From Strigops habroptila (lineage: Eukaryota > Chordata > Aves > Psittaciformes > Psittacidae): 64,000 nucleotides of DNA. Under the pieces are notes generated by a model, which saw nothing but the letters and a program-made list of their open reading frames with translations, searched no databases and was not told the origin of the DNA. This document shows positions 37,701 to 50,840 of the stretch, one piece after another. The stretch covers positions 41,216,420 to 41,280,419 of the forward strand of contig NC_044284.2 in the NCBI RefSeq assembly GCF_004027225.2, read 5' to 3'. Position 1 is the first letter of the stretch; each line of letters opens with the position of its first letter. The translations under genes and the position numbers were made by a program.

Positions 37701-40700
37701 CAGGTAAGGTAAAGTGTATCCACAGCCCCTAGCAGGGCTCAGGAGCACACAGGTAAAGCTCCACACTGCACATTTGCCATTAAACGAGGAAAATAACTAA
37801 GACAGATGGTGAACAGCCGACAGCTCCTTAACTGGGCACTTCAAAATCACAGCACGGGGCGCAAAACAAATCTCCCCTGACTGCTCCAGATGTGACTTTA
37901 AGTGGCTCATAAATAAGAAAAGGCAGCCCTGGCCCAGGGCTGGGAGAGCCTGCTGTGGGAATACCAGGCAGCTGGGATGCTTCCTGGGTGCCTTGCATTG
38001 CACCTCGAGCACTGGGGATGTGCAACGCTTGTGCACCCCATGGGCTGCATGGATTTCCCCTCCATAGTTTCAGTCGCTGCATCTGGGTCCCCCTGGGTGC
38101 TCTCACTGCTTCCCATGCCCTGGAAGGGGGTACTGAGCGAGCTCCAGGAGAGAAGTTGAAATGGCTTTTGCTTCCAGGCTGATGATGTGGAAGTGGGATG
38201 GGTTATTACTGCCCTGCTGCCTGATTGCAGTCCAATGCTGGAACCTCCCCACCCTCGGAAACATCATTGCATCTCAGGATGTAAGATACGGAGGGGCTGA
38301 GCTTTAATGACATTTATCTGTGTTTGTGAAGGAGACAGCATAAGTCTCAGCTAACAATATTACTCAAGGCTCATTCTGCCCCTCCTCCAGCAGAGGAGGA
38401 TCCTTTTTTGGGGAATGTGACCTTCCTTGATCAGCTCCCAGGGGAAAACAACCATCCGCCCCATTAAGTGGGTGCACAAGAGTCACCCCAGGCCTCTCCT
38501 CCAGCCCACCAGGTTGGGGGCATCTCTGCCATCCTCTAAACTTATTAGATTTGGGGGTGTGCAGCTGCACAGAGACCTCTTGTAGCACTGATGCATGGGC
38601 CTGTGCCATCCGTGGGTTGCATGATGGGCGCATTACTTAGATAATGGGGAGAGGTTGGGGCTGCAGGGTCGCCCCTGCTGAGTGTTTCTTGTGCAGTTGG
38701 GCTTGTTTTCCAGTGCTTGTGCAGGCAAAAGCGAACCCACCGAGGTGTATAATGACTAATCCACATCTGTTGGAATGTGCTGTGGAGGGGAAAGCTGTGC
38801 ATTAACTCTGCACTCCCCAGGCAGGCTTGGGAGGCTGTGGGACATGCTTCTAGGGCCACGCTGGGAGGACACAATGTGCCCTGAAGTGAGGGCATTGCAG
38901 CGTCACATCCAGACACTGTAACCAGCTCTGTGCCTGCTCCTACACACCCAACCAGAAACACAGGGGTGCTGAAGGCTCTGCCTGACTCCCAAGGCCCTTT
39001 CCATGTGCAAATGCCTCCATTTGCAGCCCAGTAGTCCTGTTCTTGAGTGCACAAGGCAACTAAACAGCTTCAAACCTGTGAGGAGCAGGCCAGACACTGA
39101 TGGAGATGGCAGTTTGCACTATCAGGCTTTTTATGATTGATACAGCTGCCCCAGGCTCTGCTAAAAATGAAAATAAAAGCAAATTCCAGAGTAGAGCAAA
39201 ATAAATTTCCATGCTAGCAGTGGCAGGTTCAGCTGATGAGCATCCTATGGCATCAGTGTTTTGGGCCAGTGAAAACGCTGGCCTGAACAGGAAGGAAATT
39301 ATTGATGTGCTTAAGTCCACGGATATAAGATGTAATAACACAAGGGCAGGCGCAAGCGCCAGGCTTCAGGCACATGCCGCATCTCTGCAGCGTGGCTGTG
39401 CCTGTGTGTGCACATCCATAGAAGTCTTGCAGGGTTTCCATGCGTTGATATTGCTGAAGAAAGACCTAAACAAGGATTCGCTGCAAGTATTCATTCTAAC
39501 AAATAAGGAGGTCAAGTATCAGTGTGTGACAGTGAAGCCTGTAGGCTTAGATTTTTTACAAGAGAGGAAAACCAGAAGGGAATAAAAGTGTTTTATGGTA
39601 TGTTTTAAAACTAGTCAGTAAAATCCTTTTCGGCGCTGGGAAGAAGGAGTCTTATAAAACTTACACGAGCTTCCCAGGCTGACAGGAGTTTAGCTGCAAT
39701 ACTTAAAAGCTTTAAAGTCAATTGTGCACGTGGGTACTGCAATGTCTGTGGAGGGTGAGTTTCTGGCAGGTTTACTATCCCTGTGCTGCCAGGGTGCGTG
39801 TGCACCCAGGGCCTGAGTAGGCTGAGCTGCGCCAAGCTGCTTGTGGTGCCCCAGAGGTGGCAGGCACCAAGACAGCAGCAAGGCAGGGATGCTTTGCAGG
39901 TGCTTTGTGTTGCCCTTGCCCCAGAAGAAACTGTAATAAGAACTTAAAAGGTATTTTGGATCAAACTGCTGCTCAATTTACCAGCAGTGCTAGCCCCAAG
40001 CACTCCAAACATGACATCTGGGCTTCCCAAACTAAGTGTTTTATTTAAAACCACACTGACTGAAAAGAACGACTAAGGGTTTAATTTTCTACCCCACTGT
40101 GGAGCATCTGGCTCTCCCATTTCTGAGCTTTTCCCAGCTGCCACAAAGGCAGGAATCCCACCTTTTGTGTTCTGTTTGGTTGCCTGTGCACTGCTTTAAA
40201 AAATAATGAAATTACAATAGGAAACATGGCTTGGGGGAGAAAAATGAGACCAGCAGCGAAATCACGCAAGCTGATAACCCTGCTTGCCAGAGCAATGCTG
40301 TTTCACGTTCGCTTTGTTGTGATCTTCTGCAGCGCCTGCCTGCTTTGGGCTGGAGCCACGGGGGTGATGGAGGAGCATGATCTGGATCTGGGCAATCTCA
40401 GCCCAGTGTTATCCAAGTGACTCCTTAATCCTAAAGAAACTCTTTTCTGTGTCCGTCCATGGAAACAGCAAAATGTCAGTTCCTGAATTAGCTGTAATAA
40501 TGCTTCCCGTGGCCCTGGCAGTGCTTTCCGAGGGGAGAAGTGGCTGTCCCTGCATCCTGGGCTGTCATCACCACCTTGCATCCTGCCCAGAGCAGCCCAG
40601 GAAATTAATTTCTCACTTCTCCTGGCCTCCTACTCCTCTGGATGTCTCTAATTCACATCCCTCCGGCATCTCTGAAGCACAGCTAAGGGAAAATGCACCT

Positions 40701-41100
40701 CTACTACCCTCTGCAGAAATATTGTGTGCTCGCCTTTCTCGTTCGATGCTGCTCCGTATTTACCAGCCCTCTGATGTGCTGGAGTCAGTAATGAAGATTT
40801 CTTTATCGGCAGGAAAACAGGGAGGCGTCTCCTGGCCTGGCTGTGTGCGGGTGTACGTGTGCACCAGGCAGCCCTGCGCCCGCAGCCGGCAGGCACTTAG
40901 GTCCTGCGGCACGGAGGGTAAGTGCTGTGTGACAGGATCCACTTATCTCGCCTTTGCATTTCATAATTCATCCTGCCCTTTTGCTAACAGCGCAAAGCCG
41001 TTTGCATCCAAACGAGTGTTTATTTCCTCCCGACTCAGCTCTGCCACTGGATCCTAGGGAGAAATCAGCAGGTCGGGCTGCTGGCACTGGCAGCGAGCAG
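31740..41100. other. TDRD5-FAM163A intergenic region
   Basis: About 9 kb, GC-richer than the TDRD5 introns. Many long open frames occur on both strands, but none has recognisable domains, splice structure or family motifs. An AT-rich island at about 39080-39340 stands out from its flanks and may be conserved non-coding DNA. No tRNA, CRISPR or recognised transposon. Confidence 0.6.
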
Positions 41101-41162
41101 CTGTGAGGGCTGGGCTGGAATAACGGGGAGAACAATCCATGGACAACGGGATGCCCTGACTG

Positions 41163-41186
41163 ATGGCGAGAGTGACGGAGGAGAAG
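41163..41186 (+). other. Possible upstream non-coding exon end
   Basis: ATGGCGAGAGTGACGGAGGAGAAG followed by a strong donor GTGAGTG. It could be an early FAM163A 5' exon or an unrelated transcript; no other support. Confidence 0.2.
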
Positions 41187-42129
41187 GTGAGTGTTATTTT
41201 CTCCCCAGCTTTACAGCTTGCTCTACAAGGAGGAAAAGTATTGGTGGTGTCCCTTACTTAGAAACGGAGAAACTGAGGCACAGGAGGGTTCAACTGACTT
41301 GCTGTAGCTGAGTTCTTGCATTAATCCCACCAAGCTGCACTGCCTTGCAGTAGCTCTCATGGCCCATAAAGACCAAAATCAGAGAGAAACAGATGAATAC
41401 ATGTTCTCCTTGCACAGTAACCCTCACACACACAGCGGTCAGCTCGGGTGCAAGGCATGAGATTCGATTATGTTTATCGTAGCTCGCAAAGGTGAGCGGC
41501 TCTGTTTCTGAATGTGATGCCAGCTGTACCTTCTCCAGCTTAAACTCTTGGTTTGGAGCTTTAAAGCTTCCCAACAGCTGGAAACCGTTACTGGGGGCAA
41601 AAGCCTTCTATGTGCATGTGTTCATGCCTCGCCAGTGCCAGCAAGTGCTTGGGGCCATACAGCGATGGGCCGGGCTTCCAGCAGAGCAGGCAGTGCCGTA
41701 ATGCAGCCAGCCTCACGCTGGGAAGCCGATGTATGTTAAAAGGTCAGCTCTCTTTTACAGAGAGTCGTGGGGAGGGGGGTAATCCTGGCATCCTCGCCCC
41801 CAGCTCATCCCTCTCACAACAGTGTGACGGGTTTTTCTCCTGGCTGTTTGCAGTGCCAGATCCCTGCCTGTGCTGGCAGCCAGAAGGGTGTCATTACCTG
41901 GGACATAGTGGAATGGATGGAGCAGAAGCTGGAGCCTCCAGACCCCTGGTACGGGGCCGAGTCAGTGGTGACGGCAGCACCGGGGACACTGACAGGGCTG
42001 GGCGTGCTCGGGGGGCTGCAGGACCGGCGCTTGGGGATGCTGCAAGTTAGATAGTGCCTCGGGTGCTGCAGGGCTTGGCTTTGGGGGTGCCCTGGGGGTA
42101 CCCGGGAGTCTGGAGGTACCATGGGGATG

Positions 42130-42760
42130 CTGCCAGTGTGTGCCCCCCCGGGCAGAGCTGCGGCACTGGGGTGTAGCCGGGGGGGCTGAGTGGGTGCACC
42201 TCAGTTTTCCCGTCCCTGGAGCGGGCACCCGGGCGCTGAGGGGCCGCGGCCCGACGCCCCAGCCTGGCTGCCCCGCCGCGGAGTTGGGGGCCCGGCCGGC
42301 GGCTGGCCTCCCCTGCAGCAGGCGGGGCGGGGGGCGGCAGCGCCGGCCCGGGCAAACTCCTCCCCGCTCGCCACCCGCCCGCCGGCCGGACCCGCCTCGG
42401 CGCTCCCGCTCCTCCGCACCGGTGGTTCTTCTTCTTCCTACTATTTATTATTACCGCCGCTATCACCATCGCTGCCCTCCTCCTCCGCCGCCGGTCCTGC
42501 CCCCCGCCCGGCCCACCCCGTGCCCCGCCGCCGCCGCCGCCGCCGGACCCGGCTCCGCTGCCGCCCGCTGCCCGGCCGGCGCCCAGGTACCGCTCGGGCA
42601 ACCGCTGCCCTCTTCTCCCGCAGGCACTGCAGCTTAGCAGAGGGGTCGCCTCAAGGGAAAGGCTTTCGCTTGAATTTGGGGCTGCGGTGGGAAGGGGAGC
42701 CCGGGCGCGGGGTGCGCTGCGGGCCCGCCAGGCTGGGATGCCCGGGTGGGATGCTCCTAG
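42130..42760 (+). promoter_or_regulatory. FAM163A: CpG island, probable FAM163A promoter and first exon
   Basis: Dense CpG with a (CCG)7 run at 42525-42545 and a possible donor at 42586 (GCCCAG|GTACCG). It is the only CpG island between TDRD5 and the FAM163A coding exons. Frames of over 200 codons here are a by-product of the GC content. Confidence 0.65.
42525..42545 (+). repeat. (CCG)7 trinucleotide repeat
   Basis: Seven perfect CCG units inside the CpG island, probably in the 5'UTR. Confidence 0.9.
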
Positions 42761-45700
42761 CATCCCGGGGCTGCACTGGGGCCCTGCACCGCAGCCTTGC
42801 CCGGGCAAAGCTCCGGGGTTGTGGCTCTCTGCAAGGTCCTAACTTATTTTCTGAGGGCTGTGTGGCCCAACTTTGTGCAGAGCTGGGGTTTTTAAGTGAA
42901 CTCTGCTGGGGTGGGTAGGACCGAGTTTGCCCATCTCTAAACCCTACTCCTGCACAGCCAGGTGAAGTTTGGAAAGTCCTAAGCCTGGAGCTCAGCCTCT
43001 TGCTCTCAGTGGAAGCCTACAGCCTTGCCATTCAGCAAGGACACGAGGGCCCAACAAATCCCCAGCCTCACTACCAAACCTCTCCGTGGAAATGGTGGCT
43101 GGCTTTGCTGAAGTGGAGGAAATCAAATCCTTTTGTTTATTCCGAAGATCTCTGTTTTATCTCTCACCGTGCTGCGGTAATTAAAGGAGACCTGCACTCG
43201 GGTTATTTGCTTGGTATTTGTTTTCTCCTAAGGTTATGTTGGAGGTTTTTATTCCCTCCAAGAGGGCATGTGGAAACATTTAGTGTTTTCAGCTGGATTT
43301 TGTTAGTGTGCTATTGATTGTGTCTCCAGCAGAGAGATTTTCTAAGGTGTGGTGGAATATTCCACCCCAACAAAGGCTTGTATTACCAGGAGTATTTTTT
43401 TGCCCTCTCCCAGCCTTACCCCTCACTTGTCCGAGTCACAGTTTCCCTGTGATGCTGTTTGGGGGTACTGGGTGTACTGGAGCTGCTGGTTGGCATTTGG
43501 TGTCATCCCCATGGGGTCCAAAGGGCTCTAACTTGGGCTTTGTTTTTCCTAGGAAAGGCTTTTTCACCTGTTGAAAAGCCAAGAGGGGGGAGCAGCAGTA
43601 GGCTGCTGTTCTCAGAATTATGGTGAACACTGGATCAGTGAGTCTGATCCCCTTCCAGCGCCATCTCCGCTGGGATGTGGGATCCTCTCCCATCTCTTTC
43701 CAAAGCACTGGATTTCAGCCCGACCACAGGCCTGAGGACAGCTGGCTCCAAAGCCCTGCTGAGGCGAGGCAGCCTGGCACAGCTCTGCTTCAGCCAAAAG
43801 ACCTTTAAGAGGGTGGAAATCAGGTGCAAAGGATTTTCCAGTTGGAAAACTCTCCTCTCCAGAGAAGCGCCCAGCATCCTCCAGCCATTTTGTGTGGGAG
43901 CATTTTGGGTGCGCAGACCAGCAGGAGACCCAGGCAGCTGCCTGTCTGTTGGGAAGCATCAGGATGGGTCGTTTGGAGGAGCTTGGCTCCCGGCTGGAGC
44001 AGGATCACCCACCTTATCCATGCTCACGAAGGGGAGCACAAGAGCTGCTCCCCATCCCAGGGTCTGCTTTGTGGCCATGCGTCAAACCCGGTAGGCCCCA
44101 GGGCAAGTGGCAGGCAGAAATAAGGTCAGGCCGTGCTGTTCCTGTTGTTCTCACCCCATCTGCCTCCCCCTTCTCTTCCTTCTCCTGCTCTAGCCTCCAC
44201 CCCAGCTGCCCCCCATCCCTCCTGGCGTCTCTGTCCGCCTGACCTTCCCTGTTGCTGCTTTCCCACCAGGATGAAATATTTATTGAGGCTCTGTTACTCT
44301 TGTTTTCTTGAAAGCGAGTTTCACACTTCATTTGCAGGAGACATTAAGAGACTTCGCGGCGGGTTTTCCTTCTTGCTGGGCACGTGTGATGCTGTGTGCG
44401 TGACCATCCTGGCCAGCCTCGCTCCTGCCTGAGCAGGCAGCACGGCCTGGGTGAGGTGGAGCATCTCAAGCAATGGATGAGTCTGTATCCCCACCATATG
44501 ATAAATAACTGGAAAACAAAAACCTGGTCTGAAATCCAGCAGTTTAGCTCTGCAGAGCTGACCCATCTGTGCCTGGTTGCATTGCACCTTCTTTCCCCGT
44601 TTGGGATACAGTGGGTAAAAGGACTGTGAGTGGTCTCGTGAAGCAACTGTGTGTGAGATTTTCCTATGGCTTTATGGAAAAGTTGCTCCTGGACCTTATT
44701 CTGGAGTGACTCTGCTTGGATTTACTCCAGACGTCAGGATTGGGTTGGATGCTGTGTCCGTGCATCAGCCCAGAGCAATGCACGGCTCTGGTTTTCCCTG
44801 GGTCTGTGCAGCTCACGGGGCTTTGGTCCAGTATCCATCTGGATGGGCTGTCCTGCAGGGATGAATTGTTGTTGGCTTGGAAAGCAGAGCTGTGGCTGAA
44901 GACCTGTGCCTGTGCCATGGGGTTGCTGTCACCAAGTGGGCTGTCTTCCTACAGCACTGTGTTAGGATTGTTGCGGGTACTGCGGGCATCCGAATTGCAG
45001 AGTGAGAAAGGGGCACGTGGCTCTCCTGTGCCTGTGAGGAGCAGCTTTCTAGGGGGAGAAAGCTGCAGGTTGGTAACAACTGATCTCTCTGGCTGTGTGG
45101 GTGACAAGGGCAGGATGGGCTTACCAGCAGGCATCCTGGGGATGGGGATCCCTGGGCGTCAGGGTGGTTATAAGCTTCCATCCCCATGGGTGTCATGGCT
45201 GTCACTGGGTCTGCATCCCACGGGGAAGGACGAGGTACATGGGCAGAGCCATCTGGGTCACCAAAAAAAGCAGAGGAGGCAGACCCCAGAGCTCCTCATG
45301 GGTGGTGTCAGGGGCAAGGGTGTACCTACATGGCAGGTAGTTGGGTTTTGGCTGGTCCTCTCCCAAGCGGGGTGTATTTTAGCATGACCACTGTGTTCTT
45401 CCCAACTCAGGATGCCCCTGAGGAGCAGCTCATCCCTTCCCCATGCCATCCCCAGCTCTCTGCCAGGGCAACCTGTCGTGCAACAGAAATCCCAACCTGC
45501 TGAGCAACCTGCTCCCGCTGTGAGGTCCTAAAAGCACAGGGGAGTTAAAAACACATGTCATTAAGGCTGAGAGATGGCCACCCCCTGAAATAGCTGCCAG
45601 CCTGAGGCTCTGGAGATGGGCATCCAAGCGCTGGGGCACATTGTGTCTCCTCCCTGGAGCTCGGGGATGAGCAGCTGGTGACTACCATTGTGTCAGGCAG

Positions 45701-48700
45701 ATGGAGGCAAAGGAAGAGAAGAACAGAGACTTTTCTGGGTTGTTTTTTGGAACCTGACCATGAAGCCACGCTGCTCAGAGCCAGCAGCTGGCCCTGCTGT
45801 CTGGCCCCACCAAAAAGAGACAGTCTGTCTGCCTTTTGCTTTCGGGGAGGCATTGAGAGCCCTCCTGACTGTAGTACTGCCACACGTGGGAGGCTTCTCT
45901 CTCTGTATTGCTGCCTGAATGCAATTAGGCTTTAATGAGTCATTAAAATAAATCTCTGTTTCTACTCCAAGCAAACATGCCAGGGGGATGCTGACAGTCA
46001 GAGCAGCAGGTCTTGCATCATGCGGAGGAAGAGGCTGCACTTCCCTGCACCCTTCTCCCCAGGTCTGGGCCCAGCACCCTCCATCTCTCTTCCCCATGAA
46101 AAAAGGATGTTTCCCAAGCAGGTTTGCAGCTACTGCAGGAGTGGAATTAAATGATAACCAGCCCTAGGGTTGGGGTTCTTTCGGAGGAGCAGTGGTCTGA
46201 GGGTTATCTGCTCCCTGATGCTGACGGGCACTTGCCCACCTAGAAGTAGTCAGAGATGTAACAGATCCCAGTTTTTGGCTCCTAGATTGTTAAAGATGCT
46301 GACGGCTGATGGCTGTGTACCTTTTAACCCATATCTGGATCTGGTGGGTAGCTGGAGGAGATCTCAGCAGGCCCTGTGGCTTGAGAGGGGTGTACATGAG
46401 GCAAGCACTGAAATAGGAAAGGGAAGGTGTGGTGCGTCACTGAGAGACATCCATATAGTTTTCCTAGCTGTAAATGGAATTTAAAGAGAGCTTGTGAGCC
46501 AAGAGGGATGCTGGTGGCCCCTCTCCTCATGAGCAGACTCAAAGCTCATCTTCCTTCACTCTGCCTAACTGGTAAATGATCCAGTTACCCCTGAGGATCT
46601 TTGCTAATTTAATTCCTCCCCTGTGGCTGTCCTGTTGGCACGCTTGCAGGTGGGAGGGCAGATGCTGGCAGGACATGGGGGGACATCCCCTGCATGTCCC
46701 CAGGGAGTAGCATCCCTCAAACACACAGTCGCTGTGTCAGCTACTGGCCCCATAGTATTATGCAGGCTGCAGGAGTTAAAACCAGGCGTTGAGCAGGAGA
46801 ATTTATTTTATATTAGCAAAACAGGTAAGTTGGGTGATGTCAAGGCACGACAGATCCACACCGGCACGACTCGGATGGCGATGCCCAAGTGTGCTGTGCT
46901 GGGGAGGGGTGCTGAAGCTGATAGGATTACAGGGGCTCCAGCCTCGACCAGAGCTTTTCCCCCAGCTTTGCTTTAGGGAGCAGAAATTGCTGCTACATGG
47001 AAAGGTTTTGCACAGGTTGTTTCCTACGCCAGCCTGGGAGGAACTGGGACAGGGCAGCAAGGGCGGAACTGGGTGGGAATTTGGAAACTGGGCAGAGGAT
47101 TTTCATGGGAATGATGGAAATGAGGAGGAAAGGGCGAGATGGCACCAATGTCCAGAGCAAGAAGGGAGATAACAAAGTGGTGCCTTGGAGAGGAAGCTGT
47201 CCTGGGGTTGATTCAAAGAAAGCTGGTGAGAAAAAAATCTTTAGTGGGAAACTCGCTGCTGTGCTCGATTGGATCTTGTTGGGGATGCTCTGGACTGTGT
47301 AGTACAATGCTTCTGCTGGATGGATGCACCTCTTCCAGTATGTACCTGGGATGAAGATGCATTTTGGGTCACTGAGTCCCCTGGTGGCATTAGCCCCACT
47401 GGAGAGCAGAGCATGCGCCTTCCTGTGGTGGAGCACCGAGAAAATCAAACTGGGGAGAAGATCCTATCTCCACAGGGTGTGTTTGCAGTCCCTGGGGAAT
47501 GGAGGGATCTGGCCAAGGTCTTCATCTCCTTGCCCTGATGGGAAGAGCCTGCTGGTGTGAAAATAAATGGGTGCTGAGGAGGTGAAGGTTTCATCTTGGA
47601 GCAGCGACGGTGCCAGAGAAATACCGTCCCAGGGCTGGGAATGAACAGCAGAGCATCCTCAGAGGGAGGCTGGCTCCATCACACTGCCGGGGAGGGTCTC
47701 CAGGGTGTGGGACCATCAGGATCCTGATCCATCACCTGGACCTTGCTCCACCCTGAGACCTCAGTGTGGAATAGCCGGAGGCTGAGAGCTTTTAAAGAAG
47801 TCCCTGCTGCCCCATTTTGCTTTGCTGGTGCCTTCTCACCTTTTCCTGGGCAAGTTCTGGGAATGCTGGCTGATGCAGAGGAAATACTTATGCTGTGTTA
47901 GTGCTTTACCACAGGGTTGAAACAGTCGTGGGATACCTACACCAGCGCAATGAGCTTGTGCAAGCAACAAGAGTGACATCGAGGTGAAGGAAATAACCCT
48001 TCCTGCTCCTTTTCATGCTCATAAGGATCCATCTCTTGTGCTGTACACAGTGAAAACCCAGGCCATGCTGCGGCAGGGGGATCTAGGGGCAACATGGGGT
48101 GTAAATCAGATTCAAGTCCTTGCATTCCAGGCCCATGTTCACAGGGGATCCATGACATAGCAGTATCCAGCCTGGGCTCCAGCTCTCTGCTGGCTGCGGC
48201 CATAGGCATGGTCCTGAGCCTTTAGTACTTACGTGCTGCAAAATGCTCTGTCTTTTTGGCAAGGGTCCGTCTCACCTGGGGCACACCCAGCGCTCTGGCT
48301 CTCTATAGCATCGCTCTGCTCTCCACATGGTTGCTGCTGCCACAGCTGCTCATCACAGGGGATATTTGGGTACTGAGAGGGATGGTGCCCACAGCAGGGG
48401 GTAGCTGGCCAGCGGTTGGATGGCTCCAGAGAGCCTGTGGGGATCTGATGTGTGGGATAATCTCAAAAGCCCTTCTTTGTGTGACTTGTCTTGATGCTGC
48501 CAGTTTTGTCCCTGGTTATTTTGGGACCACAGTGGAGCAGCTCCCTGGCACATGTGCCTGAGCTTGGCCATGGCTTTTGCTGGAAGCAGCCCCAGGCGGG
48601 ACGTTGGGCACAGCAGCAGGAGATGAGCCATGTGGGTAAGGCAAAGGACATTTCCATCCCGCATCCCACCACGGGCTGCCCGTGTCTGATGCCTTCCCTG

Positions 48701-50799
48701 TGTCCAGGGCTGCACCACCCACCGTGGCTGCTGGCCTGCACTGGTCTGGAGCTGGCCGAGCAAACGCAGGGAGTAGGAGGTGGCGGGGATGAGGAGGGAG
48801 GTATTATTTTCCTGCTCTGGGTTTTAAGCCATCCTGCAATTAGGAGGGGCTGCAAAGGGGTGTAATTGTATAGGCACTTGCCTAGATCCAGATGTAGCCC
48901 TGGCCATGCTGTGGGCTTTGCAGTATCACATTGATGTGTGTGCTTGGGGGGGACAGAATGGAGTGATGGTGTCTTCCATGTCCCTCCGTCCCTACGCATG
49001 GGTCCAGTTAATCCATGCAGGCAGGCGAGACAGAATCTGAATAGTCACTTAAGGAGATAAAGGTCAGATGAGACGCTAGAGTAAAGAGATACTTGTGTGA
49101 TCTGTGCCTGAGATATCCTAGGCTGCAAAGCTGCCCTTCCTCCAAAACTCTGTGAAGTGCTGGGAGGTCTCCCTAGGACAGGGGTGTGGATGTGCCGTAG
49201 GGTTCCAAGACGTGCTGGGACTCTGCACACGAGGCACTGCTACAGCCAGAGATCAGAAGGGGATGCTTGGTCCTACGTGGCTGTAAAGGCAATTGCCACT
49301 GGTGGGGAAGGTTTCCTGGGCTCCTGCAGGGCAGGATGAGGCCCACATGGGAGAGAGTGAAGGTGGGTTTGGCAGAATCTGACAGCCAGGAGAACGGATC
49401 TCTTAGGCTTGATGGGTGACGGGAACACAGCATTAGCAGCGGAAATGCAGCCCTTTGTGCCCACCCAGGAGCTGGGGTCTGGCTGGCAGCTTCCACCCTG
49501 GAAATGCTTTGATTTTTGTTAATTTCAGTTAGTATCTTGCCTTTTCCACAAATCTTTGGCAAGAAAAGGTCTGGTTCCAAAACTCCATTGGCATTTCTTC
49601 TTTCCCATCCCTTAGCTGGAGAGAAGCAGGGCTGGGAGGAGGTGGTGGGGAGCCCCAGGGAGCTGGTGTGGCTGGTGGAGGGAACGCAAGGGCAGGTGTG
49701 TGGCAGGGTTTTTGGTTTTGATGACTGACTGCAAATCACTGCAGCCTCAGCTGCGGGACAGTGCTACCTCTGCAAGCTGGCTGTCCTTGTGACACCTGGG
49801 ATGGGGTGTTTGCTGTGGTTTCCCTTCCAAAACTGGTGGGCTTGGGGCACTAAAGAGGCCACAGCACAAAAAAGCCTCAGGTAGGAAATAGGTCACACAA
49901 AACCCCCTTTCTGCTGGGAAAAGCCTTTTTTGGTGTTCTCTGCAGCAGGCGGATATCCGTTTTCCCAAGTGCCACTGTGATTTCTGTCTGCAGGCTGGTC
50001 CAACTTCAATCACAACTTGGGCAGAAACCGTCATGAAGCTCAGTGCTGCTCCTGGAGTGTTATTGCTTCAGGAGGGAGCAGGGCTGCTCCAGTCACCCAG
50101 TGTCACAGTTGATTTTTATGCCTTAAAGATGCTTTTTCCTCAATATATTTATAATAGAATATCAGAAGTCAGAAAAAGCTGGCCCCGTCCCACCTCCCCT
50201 TCCCCCAAAATGATGGAGCTTAAGTAAGCTTATGTGCTAGGGTAAATCAAAGCAGCAATTTGTAACTCCAAAAATCAGTGTTCTCAGGGCCTGGGGTGGG
50301 CAGCAGTTCCTTGGTGGTTTGTAATTAAAAGTTTAAAGGCTTCAAAGTGACCCAGTGGTTTGGGACCTGGGCAAGAAGCCCCAGGGCGCGTGCTGGGGCT
50401 GGAGGGGAGACGCTGGGGGGCTGTTGTCTGGGTGCGGCCCCCGCATCCTCTTGCACCCCATGTTGCCATCGCTCTTTGGGTGAAATTTCATTTGGCTCAT
50501 TTTGGGAGAGAGGGATCTCGTTATTTCTGTTTCCCAGGACTCAGCTTGTCCCCTTATGCCTTGCAGCACAGAGCATCTGACACGGAACGAGTTTTCAGGG
50601 CCTCGGCCCTCCCTGTGCACCCATCCTGCCCCATGTTCTCCCACCTCACCAAGGTTTGCAACCATGGGTCAATCCACCCAAATCCCACTGCACTGAGCCT
50701 GTGCCCTGTTGTTTGCTGCCATAATCTGTTTTGAAAAGGCAGCCCCGATGATGTTTTTTCCAATTAGGCCCTGGGAGATGATTCTGGTAAGGCAGCGGC

Positions 50800-50840
50800 T
50801 GGGCTAATTCACCAGACAGACATTTCATTGAATTAGCCCA
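50800..50840. repeat. Perfect 12-bp inverted repeat with TAATT cores
   Basis: TGGGCTAATTCA (50800-50811) and TGAATTAGCCCA (50829-50840) are exact reverse complements around a 17-bp spacer. Each arm holds a TAATT homeodomain-type core; another AATTAG lies at 50762. Confidence 0.85.

Noticed and set aside
40377-41057. 226-codon plus-strand open frame
   Set aside because: No recognisable family, no splice support, composition like random intergenic sequence.
42047-42918. Open frames of about 250 codons on both strands
   Set aside because: They lie in the CpG island; low stop-codon frequency in GC-rich DNA explains them. Translations are Pro/Gly/Arg/Ala-rich without domains.
44716-45387. 223-codon plus-strand open frame in the FAM163A intron
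   Set aside because: Overlapped by equally long frames on both strands; no motifs.
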